Part shown: positions 43,870 through 52,665 of the stretch, in pieces
How the letters are laid out: each line of letters starts with the position of its first letter
How positions within the stretch are numbered: the stretch's first letter is position 1
Source of the DNA: Streptomyces sp. ST2-7A
GTDB taxonomy: Bacteria > Actinomycetota > Actinomycetes > Streptomycetales > Streptomycetaceae
Length of the DNA: 64,000 bases
Direction of reading: 5' to 3'
Assembly (NCBI RefSeq): GCF_021390475.1
Contig: NZ_JAJUWS010000023.1
Coordinates: forward strand, 35,051-99,050
Made by a program: the position numbers and the translations under genes
The notes under the pieces: model-generated
What the model was told of the DNA's origin: nothing
The model's input: the letters and a program-made list of their open reading frames with translations, nothing else
Database searches by the model: none

Positions 43870-45089
43870 GTGAGCGGCACCCGGACGATATGCGGCTCGC
43901 GGAGTGGGCGGAAGGACTGCTGCCCCCCGACCAGACCGCTTCCGTCCGCGCCCACCTGGGGGAGTGCGCGCGGTGTCGGACCGTCGAGGAGGACCTGGTC
44001 CTGCTGCGCGAGGAGTTGGCCCACCTCAACGACGACCTGCGGATGCCCGGGGATGTCGCCGCCAGACTGGATCTGGCCCTGTCCGCGCTACCGCTCATCG
44101 CGACGGTCTCCGGACCGGGGATGGCGGAGCCCGACGGCGCGGACGGGGACGCCCCGGGCCCGCGTGGCGTCACCCGCCCCGAATGGCTCGCGGGTGGGGG
44201 GAAGATCCCGGGTGCCGGAGAGCCCACTCCCGGCGAGCCCGACTCGAACGGGGCCGGATCGGGAGAGCCGGAGACCGCCCCCGTTTCACGTGAAACATCG
44301 CGGGCCCCAGGAGACCCGTCCCCCACCCCTTCGCCGGATTCCCCCGACGCCGTTTCCGTCCGACTCGACGGGGAAGGCCCCGGGGCCCCGGTGTCGATCG
44401 GGGCTCCTGATCCCTCCGGGCACCGCGGTGTCCGGAGGCGACGTCCGGCTCTCGTACTCGCCGCCTCGGCGGCGATCCTGACTCTGGGCGCCGGGGGTGT
44501 CCTGCTCCCCGCGCTGCTCGGGAACGACACCTCCGAACTCGCCACCGACTCGAGTGGCGCCCCGCGGGAGGACTCCGCCGAGGCCGCGGAAGCGGAGGCC
44601 ACCCCGGACGCGCGAGAGGTCGGCGACCGGGTGCGGTGGCTGTTGCTCGCCTCTCGGGAGGACACCGGACTCTTCAGTGGGAGTGCCGATGACGCGGACC
44701 CCGGAGCCGACACCGAGACGGAGGACTCCCTGCCCGAGGAGGGCGAAGCCCGGGACGGGGAGAGCGCGGAGACCGGGGGAACGGAACGGTTCGAGTCGGA
44801 GGACTTCCCACTCGACCCGATGGAGGGAGCGGAGGAGGATCTCGACACCTCCGACCTGACCGACGAGGTGCCCGGGTGCATCCGTACCGCGATCGGACGG
44901 GGGGACGACCTGTTGGTGGCGGAGGAGAACTACGACTACGGCGGTACCCGAACCTATCTGGTGGTGCTCCCGCACGGGAGGAACACACGTCTGGTGGACG
45001 CCTTCATCGTCGATGCCTCCTGTGTGACGGAGGCGACGGCGGCCGACCGGGAGGATGTCCTGTTCGAGACCAGCTTCATCCGCGAGTGA
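43866..45089 (+). CDS. Zinc-finger-type anti-sigma factor (RsmA-like)
   Basis: A 407-residue protein. The N-terminal anti-sigma domain has the HxxxCxxC motif (AHLGECARCRTVEEDL) seen in ZAS factors; the streptomycete SigM partner RsmA is reported to bind an iron-sulfur cluster there. A long disordered linker is interrupted by one membrane helix (about 195-217), and the extracellular end has two more cysteines (VPGCIRTAIG, DASCVTEA). It is co-translated with sigM. Codons inside the linker form a parS site, giving SRET. Confidence 0.88.
   Translation: MSERHPDDMRLAEWAEGLLPPDQTASVRAHLGECARCRTVEEDLVLLREELAHLNDDLRMPGDVAARLDLALSALPLIATVSGPGMAEPDGADGDAPGPRGVTRPEWLAGGGKIPGAGEPTPGEPDSNGAGSGEPETAPVSRETSRAPGDPSPTPSPDSPDAVSVRLDGEGPGAPVSIGAPDPSGHRGVRRRRPALVLAASAAILTLGAGGVLLPALLGNDTSELATDSSGAPREDSAEAAEAEATPDAREVGDRVRWLLLASREDTGLFSGSADDADPGADTETEDSLPEEGEARDGESAETGGTERFESEDFPLDPMEGAEEDLDTSDLTDEVPGCIRTAIGRGDDLLVAEENYDYGGTRTYLVVLPHGRNTRLVDAFIVDASCVTEATAADREDVLFETSFIRE
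44283..44296. promoter_or_regulatory. parS: parS site 4
   Basis: Exact GTTTCACGTGAAAC inside the linker-coding part of the anti-sigma gene (read as VSRET). Confidence 0.93.
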
Positions 45090-45270
45090 CCCGAGGGAGC
45101 CGGTGCCGGGTCCGTCCCGGTGCCCCGGTGTCCGCAGGTCCCCGGACAGGGGTGCGCGAGGGGGCGCCGGGACATCGGGGCGGGTCGGCGTCCCTCCCGC
45201 GCCGGGGCATCGCGGGGCCCGGAAGAGCGAGAGGCTTCACACAACCCTTTCGGGTGCCGGGAGGCTTCAC

Positions 45271-45297
45271 GGGAATGTCCGAGGCCTAGGATCCGTT
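45271..45297 (+). promoter_or_regulatory. SigR-type promoter of trxBA
   Basis: GGGAAT (45271-45276), exactly 18 nt, then GTT (45295-45297), the known SigR thiol-stress promoter pattern (GGGAAT-N18-GTT). It lies 76 bp ahead of the trxB start. Confidence 0.85.
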
Positions 45298-45372
45298 GGG
45301 GCATGGTGAGGCCCTCCCCGGGCTCGGTCGGTCCGGGGTGAACGGATTATCCCCGAGACAAGGAAGACACCC

Positions 45373-46341
45373 GTGAGCGAAGTCCGCAACGTCATCGTCA
45401 TCGGTTCCGGGCCGGCCGGTTACACCGCCGCCCTGTACACCGCTCGTGCCTCGCTCAATCCCCTTGTCCTCGAGGGTTCGGTCACCGCCGGTGGCGCCCT
45501 GATGAACACCACCGAGGTCGAGAATTTCCCCGGTTTCCGGGACGGCATCATGGGCCCGGACCTCATGGACAACATGCGCGCCCAGGCCGAGCGCTTCGGC
45601 GCGGAGTTGGTCCCGGACGACGTGACTGCGGTCGACCTGAGCGGTGACATCAAGACGGTGACCGACGGGGCGGGGAACATCCACCGCGCCCGCGCGGTGA
45701 TCGTCACCACCGGCTCCCAGCACCGCAAGCTGAACCTGCCGATGGAGGACGAACTCTCCGGGCGCGGGGTCTCCTACTGCGCCACCTGTGACGGCTTCTT
45801 CTTCCGGGAGCAGGACATCGTGGTGGTCGGGGGCGGCGACACCGCCATGGAGGAGGCCACCTTCCTCTCCCGCTTCGCCCGGAGCGTCACCATCGTCCAC
45901 CGGCGTGACACCCTGCGTGCCTCCGCCGCGATGCAGGAGCGCGCCTTCGCCGACCCGAAGATCACCTTCCGCTGGAACAGCGAGGTGACGGAACTGCACG
46001 ACGAGGGCGGCAAGCTCACGGGGCTGACCCTGCGCGACACCGTCACCGGGGAGAGCTCCCCCCTCGCGGCCACCGGCCTGTTCGTCGCGATCGGTCATGA
46101 CCCGCGGGTCGAGCTCTTCAAGGGTCAGCTCGACCTCGACTCGGAGGGCTACCTCGAGGTGGCCGCCCCCTCCACCCGTACCAATGTTCCCGGCGTCTTC
46201 GCGGCGGGCGACGTGGTCGACCACACCTACCGCCAGGCGATCACCGCCGCGGGCACCGGTTGTTCCGCGGCTCTGGACGCCGAGCGCTACCTGGCCGCCC
46301 TCGAGGACATCGAGGACGACCGCGAGCCGGCTCTGCCCTGA
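45373..46341 (+). CDS. trxB: Thioredoxin reductase
   Basis: A 322-residue NADPH-dependent flavoprotein. FAD motif VIGSGPAGYTAALYTAR at the start, redox disulfide CATCDG (Cys136, Cys139), NADPH motif VVVGGGDTAMEEATFLSRFA, and C-terminal FAD motif GVFAAGDVVD are intact. It reduces the thioredoxin encoded 113 bp downstream. GTG start follows AAGGAAG. Transcription from the SigR-type promoter upstream would link it to disulfide stress. Confidence 0.97.
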   Translation: MSEVRNVIVIGSGPAGYTAALYTARASLNPLVLEGSVTAGGALMNTTEVENFPGFRDGIMGPDLMDNMRAQAERFGAELVPDDVTAVDLSGDIKTVTDGAGNIHRARAVIVTTGSQHRKLNLPMEDELSGRGVSYCATCDGFFFREQDIVVVGGGDTAMEEATFLSRFARSVTIVHRRDTLRASAAMQERAFADPKITFRWNSEVTELHDEGGKLTGLTLRDTVTGESSPLAATGLFVAIGHDPRVELFKGQLDLDSEGYLEVAAPSTRTNVPGVFAAGDVVDHTYRQAITAAGTGCSAALDAERYLAALEDIEDDREPALP

Positions 46342-46454
46342 CGTTCCTCCGGAGATGGCCCCGGGCCACCTCCGGTACCGAGCCCGCCGGGCTCGTTCCC
46401 CACGAGCCGTGCGCGTCATTTCCCTGACACACCTTCAACCCCGAGGAGAAAACC

Positions 46455-46784
46455 ATGGCCGGTGCGACCGTCACCGTCACCGACGACAATTTCGAGGCGA
46501 TCGTCCTGAAGAGCGACAAGCCGGTGCTGGTCGATTTCTGGGCCGAGTGGTGCGGTCCCTGCCGCCAGGTGGCCCCCTCGCTGGAGGCCATCGCCTCCGA
46601 GCACTCCGAGAAGCTGGTCATCGCGAAGCTCAACATCGACCAGAACCCGAACATCACCACCAAGTACGGCGTGATGTCCATCCCGACGATGAACGTCTAC
46701 CAGGGCGGCGAGGTGGTGAAGACCATCGTGGGCGCCAAGCCGAAGGCCGCCCTCGAGCGGGATCTCGCCGAGTTCCTGGCCTGA
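46455..46784 (+). CDS. trxA: Thioredoxin
   Basis: A 109-residue thioredoxin with active site WCGPC (Cys33, Cys36), the cis-Pro in SIPT, and the usual GGEVVKTIVGAKPK end. It reduces cytosolic disulfides. ATG follows GAGGAGA. Downstream of trxB on the same strand; the two are likely co-transcribed. Confidence 0.97.
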   Translation: MAGATVTVTDDNFEAIVLKSDKPVLVDFWAEWCGPCRQVAPSLEAIASEHSEKLVIAKLNIDQNPNITTKYGVMSIPTMNVYQGGEVVKTIVGAKPKAALERDLAEFLA

Positions 46785-46840
46785 CCTCGACGGGGTGGGG
46801 GAGTCCGTCGTTCGTCACCCCACCCCTTGGTCCCACCTCA

Positions 46841-46938
46841 CGAGCGCGGTGGGGGATTCCGGTGCCTCCGGCCCGGGGTCGCTGTTTCACGTGAAACAGC
46901 GACGCGGCCACCGGAGTCGGAATCCCCCACCGCGCTCG
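46841..46938. repeat. 98-bp interrupted inverted repeat holding parS
   Basis: Outer 21-bp arms (46841-46861 and 46918-46938) are exact reverse complements. Inside, CTCCGG pairs with CCGGAG, and a central 26-bp perfect palindrome (46878-46903) contains parS. The whole can extrude as a long cruciform or act as the trxBA terminator; it begins 57 bp after the trxA stop. Confidence 0.85.
46884..46897. promoter_or_regulatory. parS: parS site 5
   Basis: Exact GTTTCACGTGAAAC at the centre of the 98-bp inverted repeat. Confidence 0.95.
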
Positions 46939-47256
46939 CCGCGTTCCCCGTGGAACCGTCGGGACGTCGGAACCTCTGAAGGTCGGGGCACGGATCGACC
47001 CCGGGACCCGAACCGACCCGCCCGGGAGAACCGGCCACCGGGCCTCGTCCCCGGGCCCCACCCGCGGCCACTCGCCACCGGACCATCCCGGCACGGCCTC
47101 GGGGAACGCTTCCTCATCCGGGACGAACCCGCGGGGAGCCTCCCGACGCCGGTGTCCTGCGCGGAGGAGCGCTCACCCTCCCCCGGCCCCTCCTTTCCGC
47201 ACCCCCGGCCTCCGGGTACCGCCCTCCCATCGGCTCCTCCCCGTGGCCCTCGTGTG
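46939..47256. other. Gene-free stretch
   Basis: About 320 bp between the parS inverted repeat and the GNAT terminator. No gene or RNA recognised. Confidence 0.5.
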
Positions 47257-47289
47257 CCTCCGGGGCCCCTGGTTCCGGGGCCCCGGAGG
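47257..47289 (-). terminator. Terminator hairpin of the GNAT gene
   Basis: A 13-bp perfect stem (47257-47269 with 47277-47289) and 7-nt loop start 8 bp past the GNAT stop codon. Confidence 0.7.
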
Positions 47290-47296
47290 GGAACAC

Positions 47297-47926
47297 TCAG
47301 GCCGGGGAGGGGTGCACGGCGCCACCGGCGGGCAGGCGGGCGCCGCCCAGAAGCCGATCGATGACGGCCCCCATATCCGCGACACGGTCGGCGAGGGAGC
47401 GCAGATCCATGCGCAGACGGGGATACACCGGGTGCTCGCGCACCACCCGGAAGCCCACTGCCTCCAGGTGTCCGACGGGCAGGACGCATCCGCCCGCCGC
47501 GGCGGGCGAGGCCCCGAACGCTTCCAGGGCGCGGAAGCCACGCCCGAGGACATCCTTGGCCGCCGCCTGGAGCAGCGCGCGGCCCAACCCCTGTCCCCGT
47601 GCCTCCGGATGGAGCCAGGAGGTCATCAACAGGATGGCGTCGGAGGAGACCGGGCCACTGGAGAACAGCCGAGCCCTCGGCACCGCCCCGGGCGGCGCGT
47701 AGCTCACGAAACCCACCGGATTCCGATCCACGTAGGCCACTCTTCCGCAGGCGCCCCACTCCAGCAGCACGGCGGAGAGCCACGCCTCCTTCTCCACGAG
47801 GGTCTGGCCCCGTCGGCGGACGACGGCCGCCTCCACCGGATCCATCTCCCAGAAAACACAGGACAGACAGCGCACCGGCAGGTCGGGCACGGTCTCGAGG
47901 TTGAGCGGCACAAGCTGGCGCCCCAT
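47297..47926 (-). CDS. GNAT-family N-acetyltransferase next to parB
   Basis: A 209-residue protein. The start MGRQLVPLNLETVPDLPVRCLSCVFWEMDP is characteristic of a conserved actinobacterial GNAT group carrying a CxxC pair. The acetyl-CoA loop is HPEARGQGLGRALLQAAAKD, and the C-terminal part ends in HPVYPRLRMDLRSL. This gene lies between trxA and parB in streptomycetes. Acceptor unknown. ATG 47926 chosen on the family start; ATG 47935 is three codons upstream. Confidence 0.85.
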   Translation of the reverse strand: MGRQLVPLNLETVPDLPVRCLSCVFWEMDPVEAAVVRRRGQTLVEKEAWLSAVLLEWGACGRVAYVDRNPVGFVSYAPPGAVPRARLFSSGPVSSDAILLMTSWLHPEARGQGLGRALLQAAAKDVLGRGFRALEAFGASPAAAGGCVLPVGHLEAVGFRVVREHPVYPRLRMDLRSLADRVADMGAVIDRLLGGARLPAGGAVHPSPA

Positions 47927-47971
47927 GGCTCCCATGGTAGTCAGGAGGAGACGAAACGGCCCGGGGGAAGG

Positions 47972-47992
47972 CCTCCTCCCCGCGGGAGGAGG
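47972..47992 (-). terminator. Terminator hairpin of parAB
   Basis: CCTCCTCCC (47972-47980) pairs with GGGAGGAGG (47984-47992) around a 3-nt loop, about 70 bp past the parB stop. Confidence 0.6.
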
Positions 47993-48060
47993 GGCAGGGA
48001 GGGAAGTGCTCAGGGGATGTCGGTCGGCGGCGATGTGGAAGGGGGCCGGTGGTACCGGCG

Positions 48061-49317
48061 TCACCGCTGTCGGACGTTCTCCCCGTCGTCCTCCGCGCCC
48101 TCGGTGGGGCCTGCGGAGAGCTGCGCCTCCAGCGTTTCGTTCTCCCCCGGGGCGAGCTGTCCGAGGATGCGCTCCAGATCCTCCAGCGAGGCGAACTCGA
48201 CGACGATCTTGCCCTTCTTCTGTCCCAGGTCCACCTTCACCCGGGTCTCGAAGCGATCCGAGAGCCGGCCCGCCAGGTTCTCCAGGGCGGGGGAGATGAG
48301 ACGTCCGGGACGGGGCCCGCGCGACTTGGCGGGCTTGCCGTTCTCCCGGGCCCGCAGCGTGACGATCTCCTCTATGGCCCGTACCGAGAGCCCCTCGGCG
48401 ACGATCCGGTACGCCAGTCGGTCCTGCTCCTCCGCGTCATCCACGGACAGCAACGCCCGGGCGTGACCGGCCGACAGCACTCCTGCCGCGACCCGACGCT
48501 GCACGGCGGGGGAGAGCCTGAGCAACCGCAGGGTGTTGGAGACCTGGGGACGCGAACGGCCGATGCGGTCGGCGAGTTCGTCATGGGTGCATTTGAAGTC
48601 GCGCAGCAACTGGTCGTAGGCGGCCGCCTCCTCCAGCGGATTGAGCTGTGCCCGGTGCAGGTTCTCCAGCAACGCGTCGAGCAGGAGCCGGTCGTCCTCG
48701 GTGGAGCGGACGATGGCGGGGATGGCGGTCAGGCCCGCCTCCCGACAGGCGCGCAGCCGGCGCTCGCCCATGATCAGCTCGTAACGACCGGACTCCAGGC
48801 GCCGCACCACCACGGGCTGGAGAAGACCGACCTCCTTGATGGAGGTCACCAACTCGGCGAGGGCGTCCTCATCGAAGACCTCGCGCGGCTGCCGGGGATT
48901 GGGAGCGATCGTGTCGAGGGGGAGTTCGGCGAAGTGCGCGCCGTCCACGGTGCCGGCGAGAGGGTCGGCGGGAGCGCTCACCCCCGTCCCGGCGTCACGG
49001 CCGGCCGCCGCGGCGATCTCGGCCACCGTGCCCCGGACCGCGGGCGCACCGGGCACCGGAAAGGAGTCCGGGGCGGAACCCGGCTCGGGCACGCTCACCG
49101 GACGGGCGGGAATCGCGCCCCGACCCCGGGGAAGCACCGGCGGGATCGCCCCCGGGGAAACGGCGGCGCCGGTCCGTGCCTCCACCGTGCCGACCGTGTT
49201 CACCGCCTCCGTCGCCTCGTCCCGCGGCGGGGCGACCGGCGGTCGGTCCTCGCTCACCGGCGCGGCGGGGATCAGTGCCCCCAGACCTCGACCGAGTCCT
49301 CTGCGTCGTTCACTCAC
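48061..49317 (-). CDS. parB: Chromosome-partitioning protein ParB
   Basis: A 418-residue CTP-dependent DNA clamp. The start SERRRGLGRGLGALIP is the ParA-binding peptide. After a 115-residue disordered linker come the CTPase domain (LDTIAPNPRQPREVFDE; GERRLRACREAG at about 184-195), the helix-turn-helix DNA-binding domain (HDELADRIGRSRPQVSNTLRLLRLSP) that reads parS, and a C-terminal dimerisation domain. It loads at parS and spreads to organise the origin. GTG at 49317 overlaps the parA stop (GTGA). Confidence 0.96.
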   Translation of the reverse strand: MSERRRGLGRGLGALIPAAPVSEDRPPVAPPRDEATEAVNTVGTVEARTGAAVSPGAIPPVLPRGRGAIPARPVSVPEPGSAPDSFPVPGAPAVRGTVAEIAAAAGRDAGTGVSAPADPLAGTVDGAHFAELPLDTIAPNPRQPREVFDEDALAELVTSIKEVGLLQPVVVRRLESGRYELIMGERRLRACREAGLTAIPAIVRSTEDDRLLLDALLENLHRAQLNPLEEAAAYDQLLRDFKCTHDELADRIGRSRPQVSNTLRLLRLSPAVQRRVAAGVLSAGHARALLSVDDAEEQDRLAYRIVAEGLSVRAIEEIVTLRARENGKPAKSRGPRPGRLISPALENLAGRLSDRFETRVKVDLGQKKGKIVVEFASLEDLERILGQLAPGENETLEAQLSAGPTEGAEDDGENVRQR

Positions 49318-50375
49318 TGGGGGCCCTCCACCGTGGCGTGTGTGTTCCGCTGTGCGCCACTGCCGCGCAGCGCGATCTCCCGAGCGGCTTCCAGGTAGGA
49401 CAGCGCCCCGCTGGAACTCGGGTCGTATGTGAGGACGGTCTGTCCGTAGCTGGGCGCCTCGGAGATGCGGACGGACCGGGGGATGTTGGTCCGCAGCACC
49501 TCCTGACCGAAGTGGCTGCGGACCTCCTCGGCGACCTGCGAGGCCAGCCGGGTGCGGCCGTCGTACATCGTCAGCAGGATGGTGGAGACGTGCAGATCGG
49601 GATTGAGGTGCCCCCGCACCAGTTCCACGTTCCGCAACAGCTGCCCCAGGCCCTCCAGAGCGTAGTACTCGCACTGAATGGGAATGACCACCTCGGCACC
49701 GGCGACCAGGGCGTTCACCGTGAGCAGTCCCAGGGACGGCGGACAGTCGATGAAGACGTAGTCCAGCGGCTGCTCGTAAGCCTCCAGAGCGCGGCTCAGC
49801 CGGCTCTCCCGGGCGACCAACGAGACGAGTTCGATCTCGGCGCCGGCCAGGTCGATGGTGGCCGGCGCGCAGAAGAGGCCCTCCACGTCGGTGACCGGCT
49901 GGACCACGTCCGAGAGCGGCTTGCCCTCGACCAGAACGTCGTAGATGGACGGCACCTCGGCGTGGTGGTCGATGCCCAGCGCGGTGGAGGCGTTGCCCTG
50001 GGGGTCGAGGTCGATCACCAGGACCCGGGCGCCGTGCAACGCGAGGGAGGCGGCGAGGTTGACCGTGGTGGTGGTCTTGCCGACGCCGCCCTTCTGGTTG
50101 GCGACGATCATGACACGGGTACGGTCCGGGCGGGGCAGGGAGCCACCGCTGCGGTGGAGGGCGGCGACCGCCTGTTGGGCGGCGCGACCGACCGGCAGGT
50201 CACCGGGGGCCGAGGGCGCGGCGCGGCCGAGGTCGACGGCGCCGCCGGGAGCGTCCCCGTTCTCACTTCGGGGACCGGGTACCGGCTCGGCCGTCGGGCC
50301 GGCGGTGTTGGCGTCGGACCGCACTGGCTCACTCTCCTCGACATGCGCAGCCTTCGTGGAGTCACAGACTGCCAT
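49314..50375 (-). CDS. parA: Chromosome-partitioning ATPase ParA
   Basis: A 353-residue ParA with deviant Walker A KGGVGKTT (residues 95-102), switch DLDPQGNAST, Walker B VFIDCPPSLG. About 85 disordered residues precede the ATPase core. The ATG at 50375 (MAVCDSTKAAHVEESEPVRSDAN...) matches the usual streptomycete start and has GGAG nearby. The same frame stays open for a further 548 codons upstream, so a much longer protein cannot be excluded from ORF structure alone, but that region lacks normal codon bias. Confidence 0.95.
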   Translation of the reverse strand: MAVCDSTKAAHVEESEPVRSDANTAGPTAEPVPGPRSENGDAPGGAVDLGRAAPSAPGDLPVGRAAQQAVAALHRSGGSLPRPDRTRVMIVANQKGGVGKTTTTVNLAASLALHGARVLVIDLDPQGNASTALGIDHHAEVPSIYDVLVEGKPLSDVVQPVTDVEGLFCAPATIDLAGAEIELVSLVARESRLSRALEAYEQPLDYVFIDCPPSLGLLTVNALVAGAEVVIPIQCEYYALEGLGQLLRNVELVRGHLNPDLHVSTILLTMYDGRTRLASQVAEEVRSHFGQEVLRTNIPRSVRISEAPSYGQTVLTYDPSSSGALSYLEAAREIALRGSGAQRNTHATVEGPQ

Positions 50376-51673
50376 GTCTCCGGGGTGGTGAACCAGCGAG
50401 CCCCGCCTTTCGCGGGTGGAAGCCGTGCCGGGGGAGAACCTTCTCGCCCGTTCCAGGGATCGGGTAAGGGGGAGCGGGAGAGCGAGGGAGCCGGGTTCGT
50501 ACCCCTCCGAGGGGGCCGGCCCGGCGGGGTTCCCCGGGGGAGACGTCCCCTCCGGGGAACCGGGCCCGGGCCGTGTCGAGCCGGCGGAACCGGTCGTCGG
50601 GGACACGCCCCCGGCGGAACCGGCATCGGGTGCCGCCGCCCCGGCCGGGGCGGACCCCGCCGAGCGGGCCGTGGACGTCGTGCCCCGGCCGGTAGCCGAC
50701 TCCGGGAACACCCCCTCGGGCGACGCGGCGCCGAGGTTCTCCGCACCGGAGCCGGCTGCGCCTGAGAGGTCGCTCGCCGACCCACCGGCTCCACGCGTCG
50801 CGGCTCCGGGGGGAACCGTCGGCCGGGACCCTCCCACGGCGGAGCCGACCCCCCGGGAGCCGGTGTCCTCCGGCACGGCTCCGGGAATCGTCGCCCCGTG
50901 TCCCGCGGGACGGGGGACATCGGATCGCGGGGGCGCCGAGTCATCGGGGATCGACACCGCCCGGCGTTTTCCACCGGCCGCCCCGCTCCGTCCCCTGCCG
51001 GGGCCGGGGGACGCGGTATCGGCTTCGGGGGCACCGGTGGTGACGGGTCGCGCGGGTGACACCGGTCCGGCGGTACGTTCCCCGGGGGAAACGGGGGAGC
51101 CCGGGGGTTCGTTCGGTCCGTTCCGTGCGAAGCGGGGCGTCGGGGCGGGGAGGGCGGCCTTCCGCTCGGCATCCCGTTCCGCCGTTCCCCGGTCCGGCTC
51201 CGGAACGCCGGATGGGGCGGAGGGCCTCGAAGGGGACGTGCCCCCGGTGGGAGTCCCGCGATCCGGCGAACCGACGACGGAGGAAGCGGAGGGGCCCGAT
51301 GACCCCGGGGCTCCGGTGAGGACTGGACAGGGGACTGCGTCGTCCGGGCCCCGGGATCCCCGTTCGGCCGAAGCCGGTGCCGGGGCGGGTGCCGGGGCCG
51401 GGCCGGAGGCCCGTGCCGGAGCCGGGTCGGCGGTACCGTCCACCACCGGAGCGGGAGGACCGGTGGGGCCGACCGGCCGGCCCGCCGCACCGGGTGGCTC
51501 AGCGGGGCGGGAAGCGACCGGCGCGGCCCGGGAACCGGGGGATCCGGCGCAGGGTGTCGGCCCGGCGGGGGGTGCGGAACGGGAATCGGGTGGCCCGGGG
51601 GCGTGCGTGGAACGAGGCGAAGGCCCGGCGGCCATCCGGCGACGGCCGATGATGCCTTGCAGCAGAGCGCGTG

Positions 51674-51687
51674 GTTTCACGTGAAAC
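51674..51687. promoter_or_regulatory. parS: parS site 6
   Basis: Exact GTTTCACGTGAAAC between rsmG and parA, the copy nearest to parAB and the origin. Confidence 0.95.
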
Positions 51688-51826
51688 ACGATGCGCGCCG
51701 GACGGAAACCGTCCGGCGCGACACTCCGCGTCCCGGGCCGGAGCCCCGGGATGGAGTAACGGGGCGAGGGGGCGTACGGGCCCGGACGCGAACACCCGCC
51801 CCGGGGAGTCGCGCCCCCACCCCCAC

Positions 51827-51875
51827 GGCTCCGGGCTCCGGGCTCCGGGCTCCGGGCTCCGGGCTCCGGGCTCCG
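51827..51875. repeat. Minisatellite, seven copies of GGCTCCG
   Basis: Seven perfect tandem 7-bp units end 13 bp before the rsmG stop codon region. Because 7 is not a multiple of 3 it is not expected inside a gene. It may vary in copy number. Confidence 0.9.
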
Positions 51876-51888
51876 AGAGGAGTGAACC

Positions 51889-52665
51889 TCAGCCGCGCCG
51901 CCGACGCCCCCGCTCCAACCGGGCCGCCTTGGCCCGTTTGGTGGCGAAGCGAATCCCCCCGGGGCTCTCTCCCACCCGCACCCGCACGATGGTGGCCGGG
52001 GGATCGACCACTCCCTCACCCACCCGGAGCAGGGAGGTCTCCACGACTCCGAGTTTGCCGAGCGCCCCCCGAGCGGCCTTCAGCTCCTCCGGGGCCCCAC
52101 TGCCCTTGATGGCGAGCATCTCGCCGTAGGGCCGCAACAGGGGAACCCCCCAGCTCGCCAGCCGATCCAGGGGCGCCACCGCACGGGCGGTCACCACGTG
52201 CACCGGCTTGAAGCTGCCCATGACCTCCTCCGCGCGCCCCCGGAGCACGGTGACGTGCCGCAGGTCGAGCAACTCCACGACCTCCTGGAGGAAGTTGGTG
52301 CGCCGCAGCAACGGCTCCAGGAGGGTGATCTCCAAGTCGGGTCGGGCCAGGGCCAGGGGGATGCCGGGAAGACCCGCACCGGAGCCGACGTCGCAGACCG
52401 ACACCCGCTCCGGCACGGCCTCCGCGAGCACCGCGCAGTTCAGCAGGTGGCGTTCCCAGAGGCGGGGCACCTCCCGGGGACCGATGAGTCCCCGTGCTAC
52501 GGCGACTTCGGCGAGGATTTCCGCGTAGCGCACCGCGTCGGGGAGCCGGTCACCGAAGACCCGCTCCGCCGCCGGCGGGGGGTCCCCCGGGACCGGCGCG
52601 ACCTCGTCGGCCTCCGGGGAGTCCTCCGGCTCCCCGGGACCATCGGCTCGCGCGGCGCCGCTCAC
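51889..52665 (-). CDS. rsmG: 16S rRNA (guanine-N7)-methyltransferase RsmG
   Basis: A 258-residue SAM methyltransferase that modifies G527 (E. coli numbering) of 16S rRNA; loss gives low-level streptomycin resistance in streptomycetes. SAM motif CDVGSGAGLPGIPLALARP is intact; RYAEILAEVAVARGLIGPREVPRLWERHLLNC is the family N-terminus. A 35-residue acidic Pro-rich head and a very basic tail (RLERGRRRRG) flank the core. GTG at 52665 overlaps the jag stop (GTGA). Confidence 0.96.
   Translation of the reverse strand: MSGAARADGPGEPEDSPEADEVAPVPGDPPPAAERVFGDRLPDAVRYAEILAEVAVARGLIGPREVPRLWERHLLNCAVLAEAVPERVSVCDVGSGAGLPGIPLALARPDLEITLLEPLLRRTNFLQEVVELLDLRHVTVLRGRAEEVMGSFKPVHVVTARAVAPLDRLASWGVPLLRPYGEMLAIKGSGAPEELKAARGALGKLGVVETSLLRVGEGVVDPPATIVRVRVGESPGGIRFATKRAKAARLERGRRRRG

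Larger units (their letters stand above)
50376..51888. other. 1.5-kb very GC-rich leader upstream of parA
   Basis: Both the parA frame (minus) and a 422-codon frame on the plus strand stay open here. In a sampled 0.4-kb part G+C is near 80 percent, and only about 81 percent of third positions are G/C while first positions exceed 90 percent, unlike real genes in this window. Translations are Pro/Ala/Gly/Ser-rich with no domain. It holds parS site 6 and a 7-bp minisatellite. Confidence 0.5.

Noticed and set aside
50416..51684. 422-codon plus-strand frame upstream of parA
   Set aside because: Third-position G/C is well below that of real genes here, no domain is visible, and its stop is given by the parS site. 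Kept only as a finding on the region.
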